From the NCBI RefSeq assembly GCF_002932875.1, contig NZ_PSWS01000066.1, forward strand, positions 1 to 61,391: a stretch of 61,391 nucleotides of DNA, given 5' to 3'. Positions 11,503 through 20,592 of this stretch are shown in pieces. Each line of letters begins with the position of its first letter. Position 1 is the first letter of the stretch. The position numbers were made by a program, and so were the translations under genes. The notes below the pieces were generated by a model. That model was not told the DNA's origin and did no database searches. It saw nothing but the letters and a program-made list of their open reading frames with translations. This DNA comes from Rathayibacter tritici. Lineage in GTDB: Bacteria; Actinomycetota; Actinomycetes; Actinomycetales; Microbacteriaceae.

Positions 11503-13275
11503 ATGGTCTCCCCCATTGAGGACTACGCCGTCCTCTCCGACTGCCGCACGGCCGCTCTCGTCTCCTGCGACGGGGGGATCGACTGGCTGTGTCTGCCCCG
11601 CTTCGACTCCGCCTCCGTCTTCGGCGCCCTCCTCGGTGGTGACGACCAGGGTCGCTGGTCGCTGCGGCCCGTGGACGGCCGGGCGACGAGCGAGCGCCAC
11701 TACCTCGGCGACACTCTGGCGCTGGTCACCCGCTGGACGACTCCGACCGGGGTGGTCGAGGTGGTCGACGTGATGCCGCTGCGCGACGAGCGCGCCGAAC
11801 TGGTGCGCCGGGTACGCGGAGTCTCGGGAACGGTCCGGATGCGGCAGGAGCTGCGGATCCGCTTCGACTATGCCCGCACCATGCCGTGGATGCGGCAGGA
11901 GGGGACCGACGAGGACCCGCTGCTCGTCGCCGTCGCCGGCCCCGACGCGGTCGTCGTGCGCGGGGTCCGCCTGAAGGCCGTCGATCACGCCCACAGTGCC
12001 GAGTTCGAGGTCGCATCCGACGCGGTCATCGACCTCTCGATGGCCTGGTTCCCCTCGCACCAGCGCGCGCCGAAGCGCCTCGACGTGGACCGCGCGCTCG
12101 AGCGGACTCTTGCCTGGTGGTCCGAATGGGCGTCGGCGATCAGCTACGACGGCCCGCACCGCGACGCCGTCGTCCGCTCGCTGCTGACCCTCCGGGCTCT
12201 CACCGACGATGAGACCGGCGGTATCGTCGCCGCCGCGACCACCTCGCTCCCCGAGCAGTTCGGCGGCGGCCGCAACTGGGATTACCGCTACGTCTGGCTC
12301 CGCGACGCCTCGCTCACCCTGCAGGCGCTGCTCGCGCACGGGTTCGAGCGGGAGGCGCAGAAGTGGCGGGCCTGGCTGCTGCGGGCGGTGGCCGGCTCGC
12401 CGGAGGACGTGCAGATCATGTACGGCCTCGCGGGTGAACGAAACCTGCCCGAGCGCGAGATGCCGAGCCTGCCCGGCTACGACGGCGCGTCCCCGGTGCG
12501 GATCGGCAACGCCGCCGTCGACCAGTACCAGGCCGACGTGATCGGCGAAGTGATGGTCGCTCTGCACGAGGCGCGCATGGCTGGAGTGGACGAGACCGAA
12601 TTCTCCTGGCCGCTCCAGCGCGCCCTGCTGGGCTTCGTCGAGACCAACTGGCAGCGTCCGGACAACGGCATCTGGGAGATCCGGGGCGAGCCGCGGCACT
12701 TCACGCACTCGCGGGTGATGATCTGGGCGGCGCTGGATCGCGGCGTCCGTGCCGTGCGCGAGAGCGGCCTGCCGGGCCCGGTCGAAACCTGGGAGCGCCT
12801 GCGCGAGGAGGTGCGCGCCGAGATCGAGGCGCAGGGCTACGACGCCGAACGCGGCCACTTCGTGCAGTCCTACGGCTCTCCGGAGGTCGACGCGTCACTC
12901 CTGGTCCTGCCGATGGTTGGCTTCGTCGCGGCCGACGACCCGCGGATGCTGGGCACCGTCGCCGAGCTGGAGCGCGCGCTCCTGCAGGACGGCCTGCTGC
13001 ACCGCTACCGCACCGAGTCCTCGGTCGACGGCCTCGCCGGCGGTGAGCACCCGTTCCTCGCCTGCTCCTTCTGGCTGGTGCGGCAGTACGCCGACTCCGG
13101 CCGGATCGACGACGCGCGGACGCTGATGGACCGCCTGGTCGGACTCTGCAACGACGTGGGCCTGCTCGCGGAGGAGTACGACGTCGAGGGCCGCCGGCAC
13201 GCGGGCAACACTCCGCAGGCCCTCTCGCACCTCGCCCTCGTGCAGGCGGCGGATGCGATCGCGGCAGCGGGATGA
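11503..13275 (+). CDS. GH15 family glycoside hydrolase (glucoamylase/trehalase-like)
   Basis: 590 residues. The N-terminal beta-sandwich starts PIEDYAVLSDCRTAALVS. The (alpha/alpha)6 catalytic barrel includes GGGRNWDYRYVWLRDASLTL, the proposed general acid region NGIWEIRG and the proposed base region LLAEEYDVEGRRHAGNTPQA. There is no signal peptide, so it is cytosolic. Family members cleave alpha-1,4-glucans or, in mycobacteria, trehalose. With otsAB 4 kb away, a trehalase role is attractive, but sequence alone cannot decide. GAGAGGA precedes the ATG. It is divergent from zwf, which would use the released glucose after phosphorylation. Confidence 0.92.
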   Translation: MVSPIEDYAVLSDCRTAALVSCDGGIDWLCLPRFDSASVFGALLGGDDQGRWSLRPVDGRATSERHYLGDTLALVTRWTTPTGVVEVVDVMPLRDERAELVRRVRGVSGTVRMRQELRIRFDYARTMPWMRQEGTDEDPLLVAVAGPDAVVVRGVRLKAVDHAHSAEFEVASDAVIDLSMAWFPSHQRAPKRLDVDRALERTLAWWSEWASAISYDGPHRDAVVRSLLTLRALTDDETGGIVAAATTSLPEQFGGGRNWDYRYVWLRDASLTLQALLAHGFEREAQKWRAWLLRAVAGSPEDVQIMYGLAGERNLPEREMPSLPGYDGASPVRIGNAAVDQYQADVIGEVMVALHEARMAGVDETEFSWPLQRALLGFVETNWQRPDNGIWEIRGEPRHFTHSRVMIWAALDRGVRAVRESGLPGPVETWERLREEVRAEIEAQGYDAERGHFVQSYGSPEVDASLLVLPMVGFVAADDPRMLGTVAELERALLQDGLLHRYRTESSVDGLAGGEHPFLACSFWLVRQYADSGRIDDARTLMDRLVGLCNDVGLLAEEYDVEGRRHAGNTPQALSHLALVQAADAIAAAG

Positions 13276-13341
13276 GGCGTCGGCGGGTCGTGCATCGGCC
13301 ACGAGGAGGCGGACGCCCACCTCGCGGACGCTCTCCTGAAC

Positions 13342-13363
13342 TTCAGCCGCGAGCTCGGCTGAA
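13342..13363 (+). terminator. Stem-loop after the GH15 gene
   Basis: Perfect 8-bp stem TTCAGCCG / CGGCTGAA with a 6-nt loop, 66 nt after the GH15 stop and 14 nt before the next promoter. It is followed by AAGAA rather than a U-run. Confidence 0.55.
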
Positions 13364-13377
13364 AAGAACGGCCCCGC

Positions 13378-13408
13378 TTGACCTCGAGCGCACTCGACGT
13401 CGTAGGTT
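13378..13408 (+). promoter_or_regulatory. MerR-type promoter/operator
   Basis: -35 TTGACC (13378-13383) and -10 TAGGTT (13403-13408) are separated by 19 bp, the long spacer typical of promoters that MerR proteins untwist. The spacer holds a dyad GACCTCGAG-CGCA-CTCGACGTC (13380-13401) with one mismatched pair. The -10 box is followed by six bases and the ATG of the merR gene, so the transcript should start at the start codon. Confidence 0.85.
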
Positions 13409-13414
13409 GACGCC

Positions 13415-13819
13415 ATGTCCACCGCCACCGCCACCGCCGCCCCGGCCGAGCCGGAGGCGCTGTCGATCTCGCAGGTCGCCGCCGTCACTGGTCTCACCGT
13501 GCACACCCTGCGCTACTACGAGCGCGCCGGCCTGATGCTCGACCCGGTCGAGCGCGCCGCGTCGCAGCACCGCCGCTACCGGCCGGCCGACGTCGGCTGG
13601 GTCGACTTCCTCACCAAGCTCCGCTCGACCGGCATGCCGATCGCGCGGATCCGCGAGTACGCCCGGCTCCTCCGGGTCGGGCCCGACACGGAGCCGGAGC
13701 GCCTCGCGCTGCTCCGGAGGCACCGCGAGGAGGTCGAGGCGCAGCTCGCCCGGACACACACCAGCCTCGCCGCGATCGACATCAAGATCGCGGCGTATCA
13801 GGAGAGGACCACCACCTAG
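13415..13819 (+). CDS. MerR family transcriptional regulator
   Basis: 134 residues. After a short Ala/Thr tail, the winged-helix domain reads ISQVAAVTGLTVHTLRYYER, the signature MerR DNA-binding motif, with wing RRYRPADVGWVDFLTKLRST. The C-terminal half (EPERLALLRRHREEVEAQLA and on) is the dimerising coiled coil. It has no cysteine cluster, so it is not a metal or redox sensor of the classic kind. Its stop abuts the ATG of the aldo/keto reductase with no gap, and a MerR operator precedes it, so it most likely regulates itself and that enzyme in response to an aldehyde or other electrophile (inference). Confidence 0.94.
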   Translation: MSTATATAAPAEPEALSISQVAAVTGLTVHTLRYYERAGLMLDPVERAASQHRRYRPADVGWVDFLTKLRSTGMPIARIREYARLLRVGPDTEPERLALLRRHREEVEAQLARTHTSLAAIDIKIAAYQERTTT

Positions 13820-14877
<1,058 letters not shown>

Positions 14878-14878
14878 G

Positions 14879-16054
14879 TTAGTCGCGCTTCGGAGTGTCG
14901 CGCAGGTCGATCAGACCGGTGAAGAGCGCGCCCCGCTCGTTCGAGCGCTCGTCGCCCGAGAACAGATTGTCGGGAGCCGAGGAGGAGTGTCGGCGCGGGG
15001 TCGCGGTCGGCGCGGGCTCCCGCTCCATCTCGACGCGCTGGCGTGGCAGGGCGACCGGGTCACTCTCGTGCAGCCACGAAACGAGCCGCTCCCGCACATA
15101 GCAGCGCAGGTCGAAGAGCGTGGGCGCGTCCTTCGCGGTGACCAACACCCGGATGCGCACGAAGCCGCCCGTCGCATCGGTGACCTGCAGGACGCTGGTG
15201 CGCCCGTCCCACAGCTCGGTCTCCGCCAGCAGGCGGTGCAGCTCGTCGCGCATCTGCTCGGGGCTCACCCGCCAATCGAGGTCGAGCTCGACCGCACCGA
15301 GCAACTCGGAACCGGTGCGGGTCCAGTTCTGGAACGGCTGGGTCGTGAAGTAGTTCGTGGGCAGCACCAGCCGGCGGTCGTCCCAGAGGTGGACGACGAC
15401 GTAGGTCAGCGTGATCTCCTCGATCCGACCCCATTCGTTCTCGACGATCACCACGTCGTCCAGCCGGATCGCATCACTGAAGGCGAGTTGCATCCCGGCG
15501 AAGATGTTGGTGAGGCTCGACTGGGCCGCGAGGCCCGCCACGATCGACAGCACGCCCGCCGACGCCAGCAGGCTTGCGCCGGCGGTCCGCGCCTCCGGGA
15601 AGGTCAGCAGCGAGGCTCCGATCGCGATGACGACGACGGCCGCCACAGCGACCCTCCGGATGATCGTCATCTGCGTGCGGAGGCGACGGGCGCGCCGGTT
15701 GTCGGCCGTATCGGTCCGATAGCGCTCGGCACCCAGATCCTCGAGGAACACGAACAGCGCCCCGATCACCCACGCTGCCGCCCCGATGGTCGCGATCTGG
15801 AACGTTCGTTCAATGAGCCCCGGCCAGACGTCGCCTGAGACCGTCGCGGCCAGGGCCGTCCAGACGGCAATCGTCACCAGGAGGACCCGCAGGGGGACCC
15901 GTATTCGGCGGATGAGCAGGCGCGCCCAGGTCTTGCGTCTGCCGATCGAGCGGAGGACGAGAGCGGCGAGGGCGGTCGCTACGACGGCAATCACGATCGC
16001 GATCACCACGGCGAACGCGATCGAACCGATCTCGGGGAGGACGTCTTCAGGCAC
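14879..16054 (-). CDS. Mechanosensitive ion channel (MscS family)
   Basis: 391-residue membrane channel for release of osmolytes under hypo-osmotic stress. Three or four N-terminal hydrophobic segments are followed by the pore helix and the MscS beta domain: ASAGVLSIVAGLAAQSSLTN, IFAGMQLAFSDAIRLDDVV and RLVLPTNYFTTQPFQNWTR. The C-terminal tail of about 50 residues is hydrophilic. I chose the GTG at 16054 because GAAAGGA precedes it and a membrane segment follows at once; the frame stays open 111 nt further upstream. Confidence 0.92.
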   Translation of the reverse strand: MPEDVLPEIGSIAFAVVIAIVIAVVATALAALVLRSIGRRKTWARLLIRRIRVPLRVLLVTIAVWTALAATVSGDVWPGLIERTFQIATIGAAAWVIGALFVFLEDLGAERYRTDTADNRRARRLRTQMTIIRRVAVAAVVVIAIGASLLTFPEARTAGASLLASAGVLSIVAGLAAQSSLTNIFAGMQLAFSDAIRLDDVVIVENEWGRIEEITLTYVVVHLWDDRRLVLPTNYFTTQPFQNWTRTGSELLGAVELDLDWRVSPEQMRDELHRLLAETELWDGRTSVLQVTDATGGFVRIRVLVTAKDAPTLFDLRCYVRERLVSWLHESDPVALPRQRVEMEREPAPTATPRRHSSSAPDNLFSGDERSNERGALFTGLIDLRDTPKRD

Positions 16055-16188
16055 AGGTGTCCTTTCGTTGGCGGGAGACAAGCGCGCACCATCGAGCGGA
16101 TCGAACACATAAGCCTTCCACGAATCCGGAAGCCCGTCCGGTTCCCCTCCCCAATGCTGCGCCAACGTCCAGACCCGGAACCTGGCCC

Positions 16189-16251
16189 CGTGAGATGCCT
16201 CTTGGGTGCAGCTTTGTCGGCGTCTCGCTTACCCCACTGGTACCTCGCGGC
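16189..16251. repeat. Degenerate GCGAGATGCCAC palindrome, copy 2
   Basis: Left arm TGAGATGCCTCTTGGG and right arm CCACTGGTACCTCGCGG differ from the consensus arms at about 3 and 4 positions. It lies upstream of two divergent genes (mscS and a broken lipoprotein gene), so it cannot be a terminator for either. Confidence 0.6.
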
Positions 16252-16297
16252 GGTCGTCGTCGCGCGCCGGACGAGGCGCCTGTCGTCGCGCGCCTGC

Positions 16298-16303
16298 TAG
16301 CGT
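16298..16303 (+). promoter_or_regulatory. -10 box TAGCGT of the first lipoprotein copy
   Basis: TAGCGT lies 26 nt before the ATG. The 37 bases up to the ATG are largely the same as those before the intact copy at 18395, so the promoter was duplicated with the gene. Confidence 0.5.
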
Positions 16304-16329
16304 CCCAGCATCGAACGCGAGGGCGAATC

Positions 16330-16991
16330 ATGTTAAAGTCATCCACGATTGCCGCGCTGATCGCGGCCACCGCCGTCCTCACGGGCCGTTCCGGAGCAGG
16401 AGGCCAGACTCCGGCGGAGACTCCCTCCCCCTCGTTCTCGTTCCCGGCCGCACCAACGGCCACGGATTCGGCGAGCCAGCGCTTCGCGGGAACGGACGGG
16501 GCGGGCCTCGACGACCCGGCCACACTCGAGGGAGTCGCCGCCGCGCTCGCGGGTACCAGCGCCCTCACCTTCGACGCCGGCGCCGCCCTCTCCTCCGAGA
16601 ACACGCCGAACTGGGACACCGACACGGCAGCACTCTCATCGGCCGGCCTCCAGGCGGACACCTCGAGTACGAATCCCGCGAAGGGCTACCGGACTTTCCG
16701 CAACGACGCGGGAAGGACGATCATGATCATCCAGCAGCGCGTGAAGGACAACGATCCGCGGGTCAGTGATGAGGCCGCGAGCCAGCATGTGATCGATATC
16801 TCGGGTCCTCAGGGGGAGGTGCAGCACGTCTCCCTGGCCGTGAAGGGCGGCGGAACGATCGACGCTCTGCGCGCCGCGCTGTCCCCCGCGGAGACGACGC
16901 GCTCGATCTCGCGGTCCGGTCGACCACCGTCGGATTCCACGGCGTGCTGCCCCTCGTGGGTGGCCCCACCCCCGCCCCGAGCGACCACTGA
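16330..16991 (+). pseudogene. Decayed lipoprotein gene (copy 1 of a paralogous set)
   Basis: Related to the intact lipoprotein at 18395 through most of its length: LSSENTPNWDTDTAALSSAG against FSPDNTAYWNLDQAALTAAG, and QQRVKDNDPRVSDE against QQRVRDNDPAVSDE. Three lesions are seen. The lipobox cysteine is replaced (LTGR instead of LAGC, residue 20). About 85 nt corresponding to the segment after LRA is missing near 16880. The deletion shifts the frame, so the conserved ending (ALDLAVRSTTVGFHGVLPLV, stop at 16989) is out of frame and translation would run to 17034. A product of 234 residues could still be made but would be neither lipidated nor complete. Confidence 0.85.
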
Positions 16992-17030
16992 CCGAGCACC
17001 ACCGTCCGAGCACCACACCAAGGGAGAGCC

Positions 17031-17605
17031 ATGACCATCCGACCCCTGTCCCGCACACTTGTGGTCGTGGCCACCGTCCTCGCCCTCGCGAGCTGCGCGA
17101 GCCCGGGGACCGCCAGCCCGGGAGACGAGACCGCCGCGGAGACTGCCGTCACGCCGTCGTTCTCCTTCCCTGCCGCGCCAGCAGCACCCGACCCGAGCGC
17201 TTCCTCAGCCACCGACGGAGCCGCCGACACCTCAACCGGCACTAACCCCACCACTTTCACCGATGGAGCCGCAGTGCATGCCACAGGCGAACCGTTCTGG
17301 ACCATGAAGATGTCAATCCTGAGCGAGCACGGCTTCGAACTCGACGCCCGGGATGGCTTGCGAAGCAGTTCTTTGCGTTGCGTTTCGGCACTCACGCCGT
17401 ACTCATCGCAGCCGTGAAACACGTGTTCACCGACCCGTGGCCGATGACGGCCTGGCCGAAAGACCACTTCATCGAAGTTCGCAATCCAGGCACATCGGCA
17501 CCGAAATTCAGTCCCTCGGCCACAATCCTCGCCAGCGAACTCAACGACGTCGCCGAAGGCTTCGCAGATGCCGTCACTGCAGCAATGAGCTGGACGGAAC
17601 GCTGA
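17031..17605 (+). pseudogene. Frameshifted lipoprotein gene (copy 2)
   Basis: Begins with a good signal and lipobox (VVVATVLALASC) and a linker, TPSFSFPAAPAAPDP, nearly the same as in copy 1. Near 17347-17354 the frame breaks: the upstream frame reads GFELDARD, and the downstream sequence continues one frame away as WLAKQFFALRFGTHAVLIAA to AVTAAMSWTER, stop at 17605. One added base in the run CCCGGGATGG would give a 191-residue protein. It is either a true pseudogene or a base-call error in the G run. The C-terminal half differs from copies 1 and 3. GGGAGA precedes the ATG. Confidence 0.75.
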
Positions 17606-17657
17606 ATCGGGATTCAGGCAGGAATCGGGGAACAGGCAGGAATCGGGGAACAAGCAT
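17604..17657 (+). repeat. Three tandem 18-bp units
   Basis: Units at 17604-17621, 17622-17639 and 17640-17657, consensus GAATCGGGGAACAGGCAG. The first overlaps the stop of the frameshifted lipoprotein, and the last carries the GGGGAA ribosome binding site and the AT of the next ATG, so the ribosome binding site has been triplicated. Confidence 0.9.
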
Positions 17658-18225
17658 GAAGCGAGAGCAATCGCCCGGGCGAGATCGTTCGTCAACGTAC
17701 GCTGCCGCGGCCGTATCAACGATGCTCTTTTCCACTTTCCTGCAGCTCGATGCGATTCGTGGATGGCGACCATGCGGAGGGATGCATGTCGGAGCAATTC
17801 TAGGCGAGTCAGCCGTCGCGGCTGCTCTGACGCTCATTTCCTGTTTTCTATGGCTGTGGGTCACGCGACGAGCCGAAAAGTCGTACGAAAATGTTCGGGG
17901 AGCGACATCGGCGGCGCTAGTCATTGCCGCCTTCTTGGTCGGATCCGCCTTCTTTCTCGGTGTAGTCCTGTTGTCCCCGGGAATCTCCGGCGAGTACGAC
18001 ACGTGCGGATTCGACCTGGGTACGGCCGTCGTTCGGGCAGTTCCCGTACTCGCGCCCCTGATCGCATTAGCCGTTGCAGTGACGACGACGCCCCGACGAA
18101 GGCGGGTGACACTACGAGGTGCTGCATGGTTCGGAGCGATCGTTCTCGGGGCGTGGGTTGGATTCGGGACTGCCGTGCTCGTGACCGTCTCAGCCTCGTG
18201 CTGCGGTAGTCGCGCCGGCTGCTGA
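17656..18225 (+). CDS. Four-helix membrane protein, unknown function
   Basis: 189 residues with four hydrophobic segments: about 18-32, 45-70, 84-108 and 125-180 with a break. There is a cysteine-rich end (ASCCGSRAGC) and an extracytoplasmic loop containing GISGEYDTCGFD. Base composition is lower in GC than its neighbours, which suggests acquisition. The ribosome binding site lies in a tandem repeat. It sits in the middle of the lipoprotein cluster and may be cotranscribed with it. I do not recognise a family. Confidence 0.65.
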   Translation: MKREQSPGRDRSSTYAAAAVSTMLFSTFLQLDAIRGWRPCGGMHVGAILGESAVAAALTLISCFLWLWVTRRAEKSYENVRGATSAALVIAAFLVGSAFFLGVVLLSPGISGEYDTCGFDLGTAVVRAVPVLAPLIALAVAVTTTPRRRRVTLRGAAWFGAIVLGAWVGFGTAVLVTVSASCCGSRAGC

Positions 18226-18362
18226 AGAACGGCTCTTTGCGAGGCAGGGCGTATTCCGGACGGTCGCCGTTTTGGTGACGGAAGCGAACGGAGATTTTGC
18301 CACGCGAACGGGGGCCCTGCCGCATTCTGCGCCGGACGCCGTGCGGATGCTCAGGCACCTGT

Positions 18363-18368
18363 TAGCGT
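18363..18368 (+). promoter_or_regulatory. -10 box TAGCGT of the intact lipoprotein
   Basis: TAGCGT lies 26 nt before the ATG at 18395, with GAGGGAG between. It is paralogous to the box at 16298. Confidence 0.5.
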
Positions 18369-18394
18369 CTCAGCACCGAAGCCGAGGGAGAGTC

Positions 18395-19135
18395 ATGTCC
18401 ATCCGTTCCACCTCCGTTCCCGTGGTCGCCGTCGCCGTCGCTCTGGCGCTCGCGGGCTGCACCGCGGCGGGAGTCGACCCGTCGCCGTCCGCGTCGCCCA
18501 CCCCCTCGGCAGCGCCCACGTCCGCAGCAGCCCAGTTCAGCAGTGATCCGGGCTCGGACCTGAACGACCCGGAGACGCTCAAGAAGATCGCCGGCGTGCT
18601 CGCCGGGGCGAGCGCCTTCACCTTCGAGGCGGGCGCAGCGTTCTCCCCCGACAACACCGCCTACTGGAATCTGGACCAGGCCGCGCTCACGGCGGCCGGA
18701 TTCCGGGCGGTCGACTCGGGTACCGACCCGTCCACCGGACACTGGCTCTTCCGCGACGACGCGGGAACGACGCTCCTGGTCGTTCAGCAGCGCGTCCGGG
18801 ACAACGACCCTGCGGTGAGCGACGAAGACGCGACCCGGCACGCCATCGAGACGTCCCGACCTCTGGGCGACATCCAGCCGGCGTCACTGACCTTCGACGG
18901 CGGCGGCACCGTCGACGCGCTGCGCGCCGACATCGCCTCGGACGACGACCTCGCCTGGACCACCGTCGCGCGAACCTTCACGCAGACGGGAATTGCGCTG
19001 AGCCTGATCGCCGCCGCCGAGGACCAGGCCGAAGCCTCCGCCGCGCTCGACGTCGGAATCCGATCGACGACCGTCGACTTCCGAGGCGTTCTGCCGCTGG
19101 TCGGTGCGTCGTCCACCACGCTGCCCACCGAGTGA
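18395..19135 (+). CDS. Lipoprotein (intact copy of the paralogous set)
   Basis: 246 residues with a signal peptide and lipobox LALAGC (Cys22), then a Pro/Ser/Ala linker to about residue 50 and a folded domain. Conserved with copy 1 are NDPETLKKIAGVLAGASAFTF, FSPDNTAYWNLDQAALTAAG and LLVVQQRVRDNDPAVSDEDA; the ending is STTVDFRGVLPLVGA. It is anchored to the outer face of the membrane. Function is unknown. The repeated tyrosine/tryptophan and QQRV motifs suggest a ligand-binding or wall-associated role, but nothing proves it. Confidence 0.8.
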   Translation: MSIRSTSVPVVAVAVALALAGCTAAGVDPSPSASPTPSAAPTSAAAQFSSDPGSDLNDPETLKKIAGVLAGASAFTFEAGAAFSPDNTAYWNLDQAALTAAGFRAVDSGTDPSTGHWLFRDDAGTTLLVVQQRVRDNDPAVSDEDATRHAIETSRPLGDIQPASLTFDGGGTVDALRADIASDDDLAWTTVARTFTQTGIALSLIAAAEDQAEASAALDVGIRSTTVDFRGVLPLVGASSTTLPTE

Positions 19136-19184
19136 CCGCGATGACGTCCCTCCGTTTCACCGCATCCTTCAAGGAGGACCCGAA

Positions 19185-19382
19185 ATGGATATCGCAACCG
19201 CAGTGCTCGACCGGGTCGTCGCGCGCCTTGCCGACGAAGTCCTCGAGGAGCATGGCGGCGACTTCCGCGCCGCGATCTCGTCGCTCATGGAGCGTGGCGA
19301 GCGTGCCGCGGCGCTGACGCTTCAAGCCAGCGCCGTCGGTGCTCCAGTGATCGACCTCGCATCGCGCCGCAAAGCTTCTTAG
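19185..19382 (+). CDS. Small hypothetical protein
   Basis: 65 residues, mostly helical (VLDRVVARLADEVLEEHGGD, then FRAAISSLMERGERAAALTL), ending in a basic tail, LASRRKAS. It starts 49 nt after the lipoprotein stop with an excellent AAGGAGG site, so it may belong to the same transcript. It has no membrane segment or cysteine. It is not a recognised family. Confidence 0.65.
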   Translation: MDIATAVLDRVVARLADEVLEEHGGDFRAAISSLMERGERAAALTLQASAVGAPVIDLASRRKAS

Positions 19383-19505
19383 GAGCGTCGCTGACTGCCA
19401 AGTCGCTGGATGTCAGACCCGCCGCCTCGCCAGGATCCGCAGAACGACGTGGGTCTCGGCGGCGCGGCTCTCAGGTTCGCGGGCGGCGTGGCCCTCTCCT
19501 CTAGT

Positions 19506-19542
19506 GAGGCAGGAAGTCCGAGCGGAGCGGGCTTCCTGCCTC
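19506..19542 (+). terminator. Strong intrinsic-type terminator
   Basis: Perfect 11-bp stem GAGGCAGGAAG / CTTCCTGCCTC with a 15-nt loop, followed by CCCCTCTTTTG. This is the best terminator in the window. It separates the lipoprotein group from the small-gene module that follows. Confidence 0.8.
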
Positions 19543-19582
19543 CCCCTCTTTTGCCCTCAAGCGTTAGTAACGGAGGCTCCCT

Positions 19583-19777
19583 ATGCGATGCCCTGAATGC
19601 AGCGCCACACTCACCGGCCGACAGGAGACCGGCTCAGGCCGGTGCCGTGTACGGCGGCACCGTACGCGAGAGCGTGCGCGCGTCGAAACCGCTCTCGGCT
19701 ACCTCGACGCTGCCGCTGCCGACCCGGCCGCCGCCGCCACGCTTGCCCGGCGCGCTCGAGCGGCCCTCGCTGCGTGA
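19583..19777 (+). CDS. Small putative zinc-binding protein
   Basis: 64 residues beginning MRCPECSATLTGRQ. Cys3, Cys6, Cys21 and His26 could form a small zinc site; a basic stretch RCRVRRHRTRERAR follows, then an Ala-rich helix. It has a good CGGAGG site 6-7 nt before the ATG. Its stop overlaps the next start as GTGA. It is the first gene of a run of four small genes after the terminator at 19506. The family is not recognised; a nucleic-acid-binding role is a guess from charge and cysteines only. Confidence 0.6.
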   Translation: MRCPECSATLTGRQETGSGRCRVRRHRTRERARVETALGYLDAAAADPAAAATLARRARAALAA

Positions 19778-19905
19778 CCAGCGCCGCTGACGGCCGGGTC
19801 GAGATCGCCGGAACCATCTACATCCCCAGCGTCCAAGCCGACGGCATCCCGTCGGACAAATGGATCCCCCTCTTCGCCGCCAGTGATCTGGCATCCGATG
19901 ACTGA
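19774..19905 (+). CDS. Very small hypothetical protein
   Basis: 43 residues from a GTG that overlaps the previous stop as GTGA. The sequence contains VEIAGTIYIPSVQADGIPSD and KWIPLFAASDLASDD, a plausible beta-rich fold rather than frame noise. The coupling to its neighbour is the main support. Function unknown. Confidence 0.5.
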   Translation: MTSAADGRVEIAGTIYIPSVQADGIPSDKWIPLFAASDLASDD

Positions 19906-19937
19906 CCTCGCCCTCTCGGCGATGAAAGGTACTACCC

Positions 19938-20585
19938 ATGATCCGCACCCCCGCCCTCACCGCCGAGCGCTACGCCGACTGGATCGTCGGCCTCGTCCCC
20001 GGTGCCCAGGAGCTTCGCGACGAGTACGAAGCAACGCTTCCCGCCGTTGAGGATGCGAAGGTCGCAGTCCGCGATCGGATCCGTGAAGGAACTGCTCTCC
20101 GCGAGACCCAGCCCCATTCGCACGAGATCGAAGACACGTCACGGCAGACTGCGGCCTCGCAGCGGGCCCTCGACGCGGCCGAGAAGGCCTCAGAACGGGC
20201 TCGAATCCGCTTCGAGCGAGCCGTCGATGCCGGACGATCCACCGACGCCATTCGCATCGAAGCCGCTCAGCGCGCTCTGGAGTACCACGCCCGCGCCGAC
20301 GCCGCGATGACGGAACTTGAGGCCACGATCGACCGCGTAGACGCCGCATGGGTTCTGGCAGGACAGCCTGGCCGCTCCTGGCGCGCGAACACCTTTGGCG
20401 AATCCGGCGACGCACAGCGGCTGGCGCTTCTTGCCCTCCGTCAGCGCGTCGACGGATTCGACGTCCAGCGCGTGACCGAGGCCGCCTCCGGCGCCGAGGT
20501 GGAGCCCGAACTCCACGGCAACGCGCTCGTCCGCAAGCTCGCCGCTCAGGTCAAGGGCTCCGGCCCGATCCTCCTCGCCTCCTAG
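19938..20585 (+). CDS. Helical coiled-coil protein, unknown function
   Basis: 215 residues. From about residue 25 to 110 it is a charged heptad-like helix (EYEATLPAVEDAKVAVRDRI, RALDAAEKASERARIRFERA), followed by a second helical part with LALLALRQRVDGFDVQRVTE. It has no signal peptide or membrane segment. GAAAGG precedes the ATG. It is the largest of the small-gene module and resembles phage- or plasmid-borne structural or scaffold-like helices in general character only. No named family is recognised. Confidence 0.65.
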   Translation: MIRTPALTAERYADWIVGLVPGAQELRDEYEATLPAVEDAKVAVRDRIREGTALRETQPHSHEIEDTSRQTAASQRALDAAEKASERARIRFERAVDAGRSTDAIRIEAAQRALEYHARADAAMTELEATIDRVDAAWVLAGQPGRSWRANTFGESGDAQRLALLALRQRVDGFDVQRVTEAASGAEVEPELHGNALVRKLAAQVKGSGPILLAS

Positions 20586-20592
20586 GAGCACC

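Noticed and set aside
11422-12858. N-terminal extension of zwf by 479 codons
   Set aside because: It is antisense to the GH15 gene and low in complexity. The Rossmann motif and the TAGGGT box place the start at 11421.
16055-16165. Upstream extension of the MscS gene
   Set aside because: The frame is open for 37 codons and the residues look protein-like, but GAAAGGA lies directly before the GTG at 16054 and the extension would precede the first membrane segment without a start signal. It could be a remnant of another gene.
19410-19582. Protein-coding region before the small-gene module
   Set aside because: An open frame runs through the strong terminator at 19506-19542 and shows no domain; the region is better explained as non-coding.
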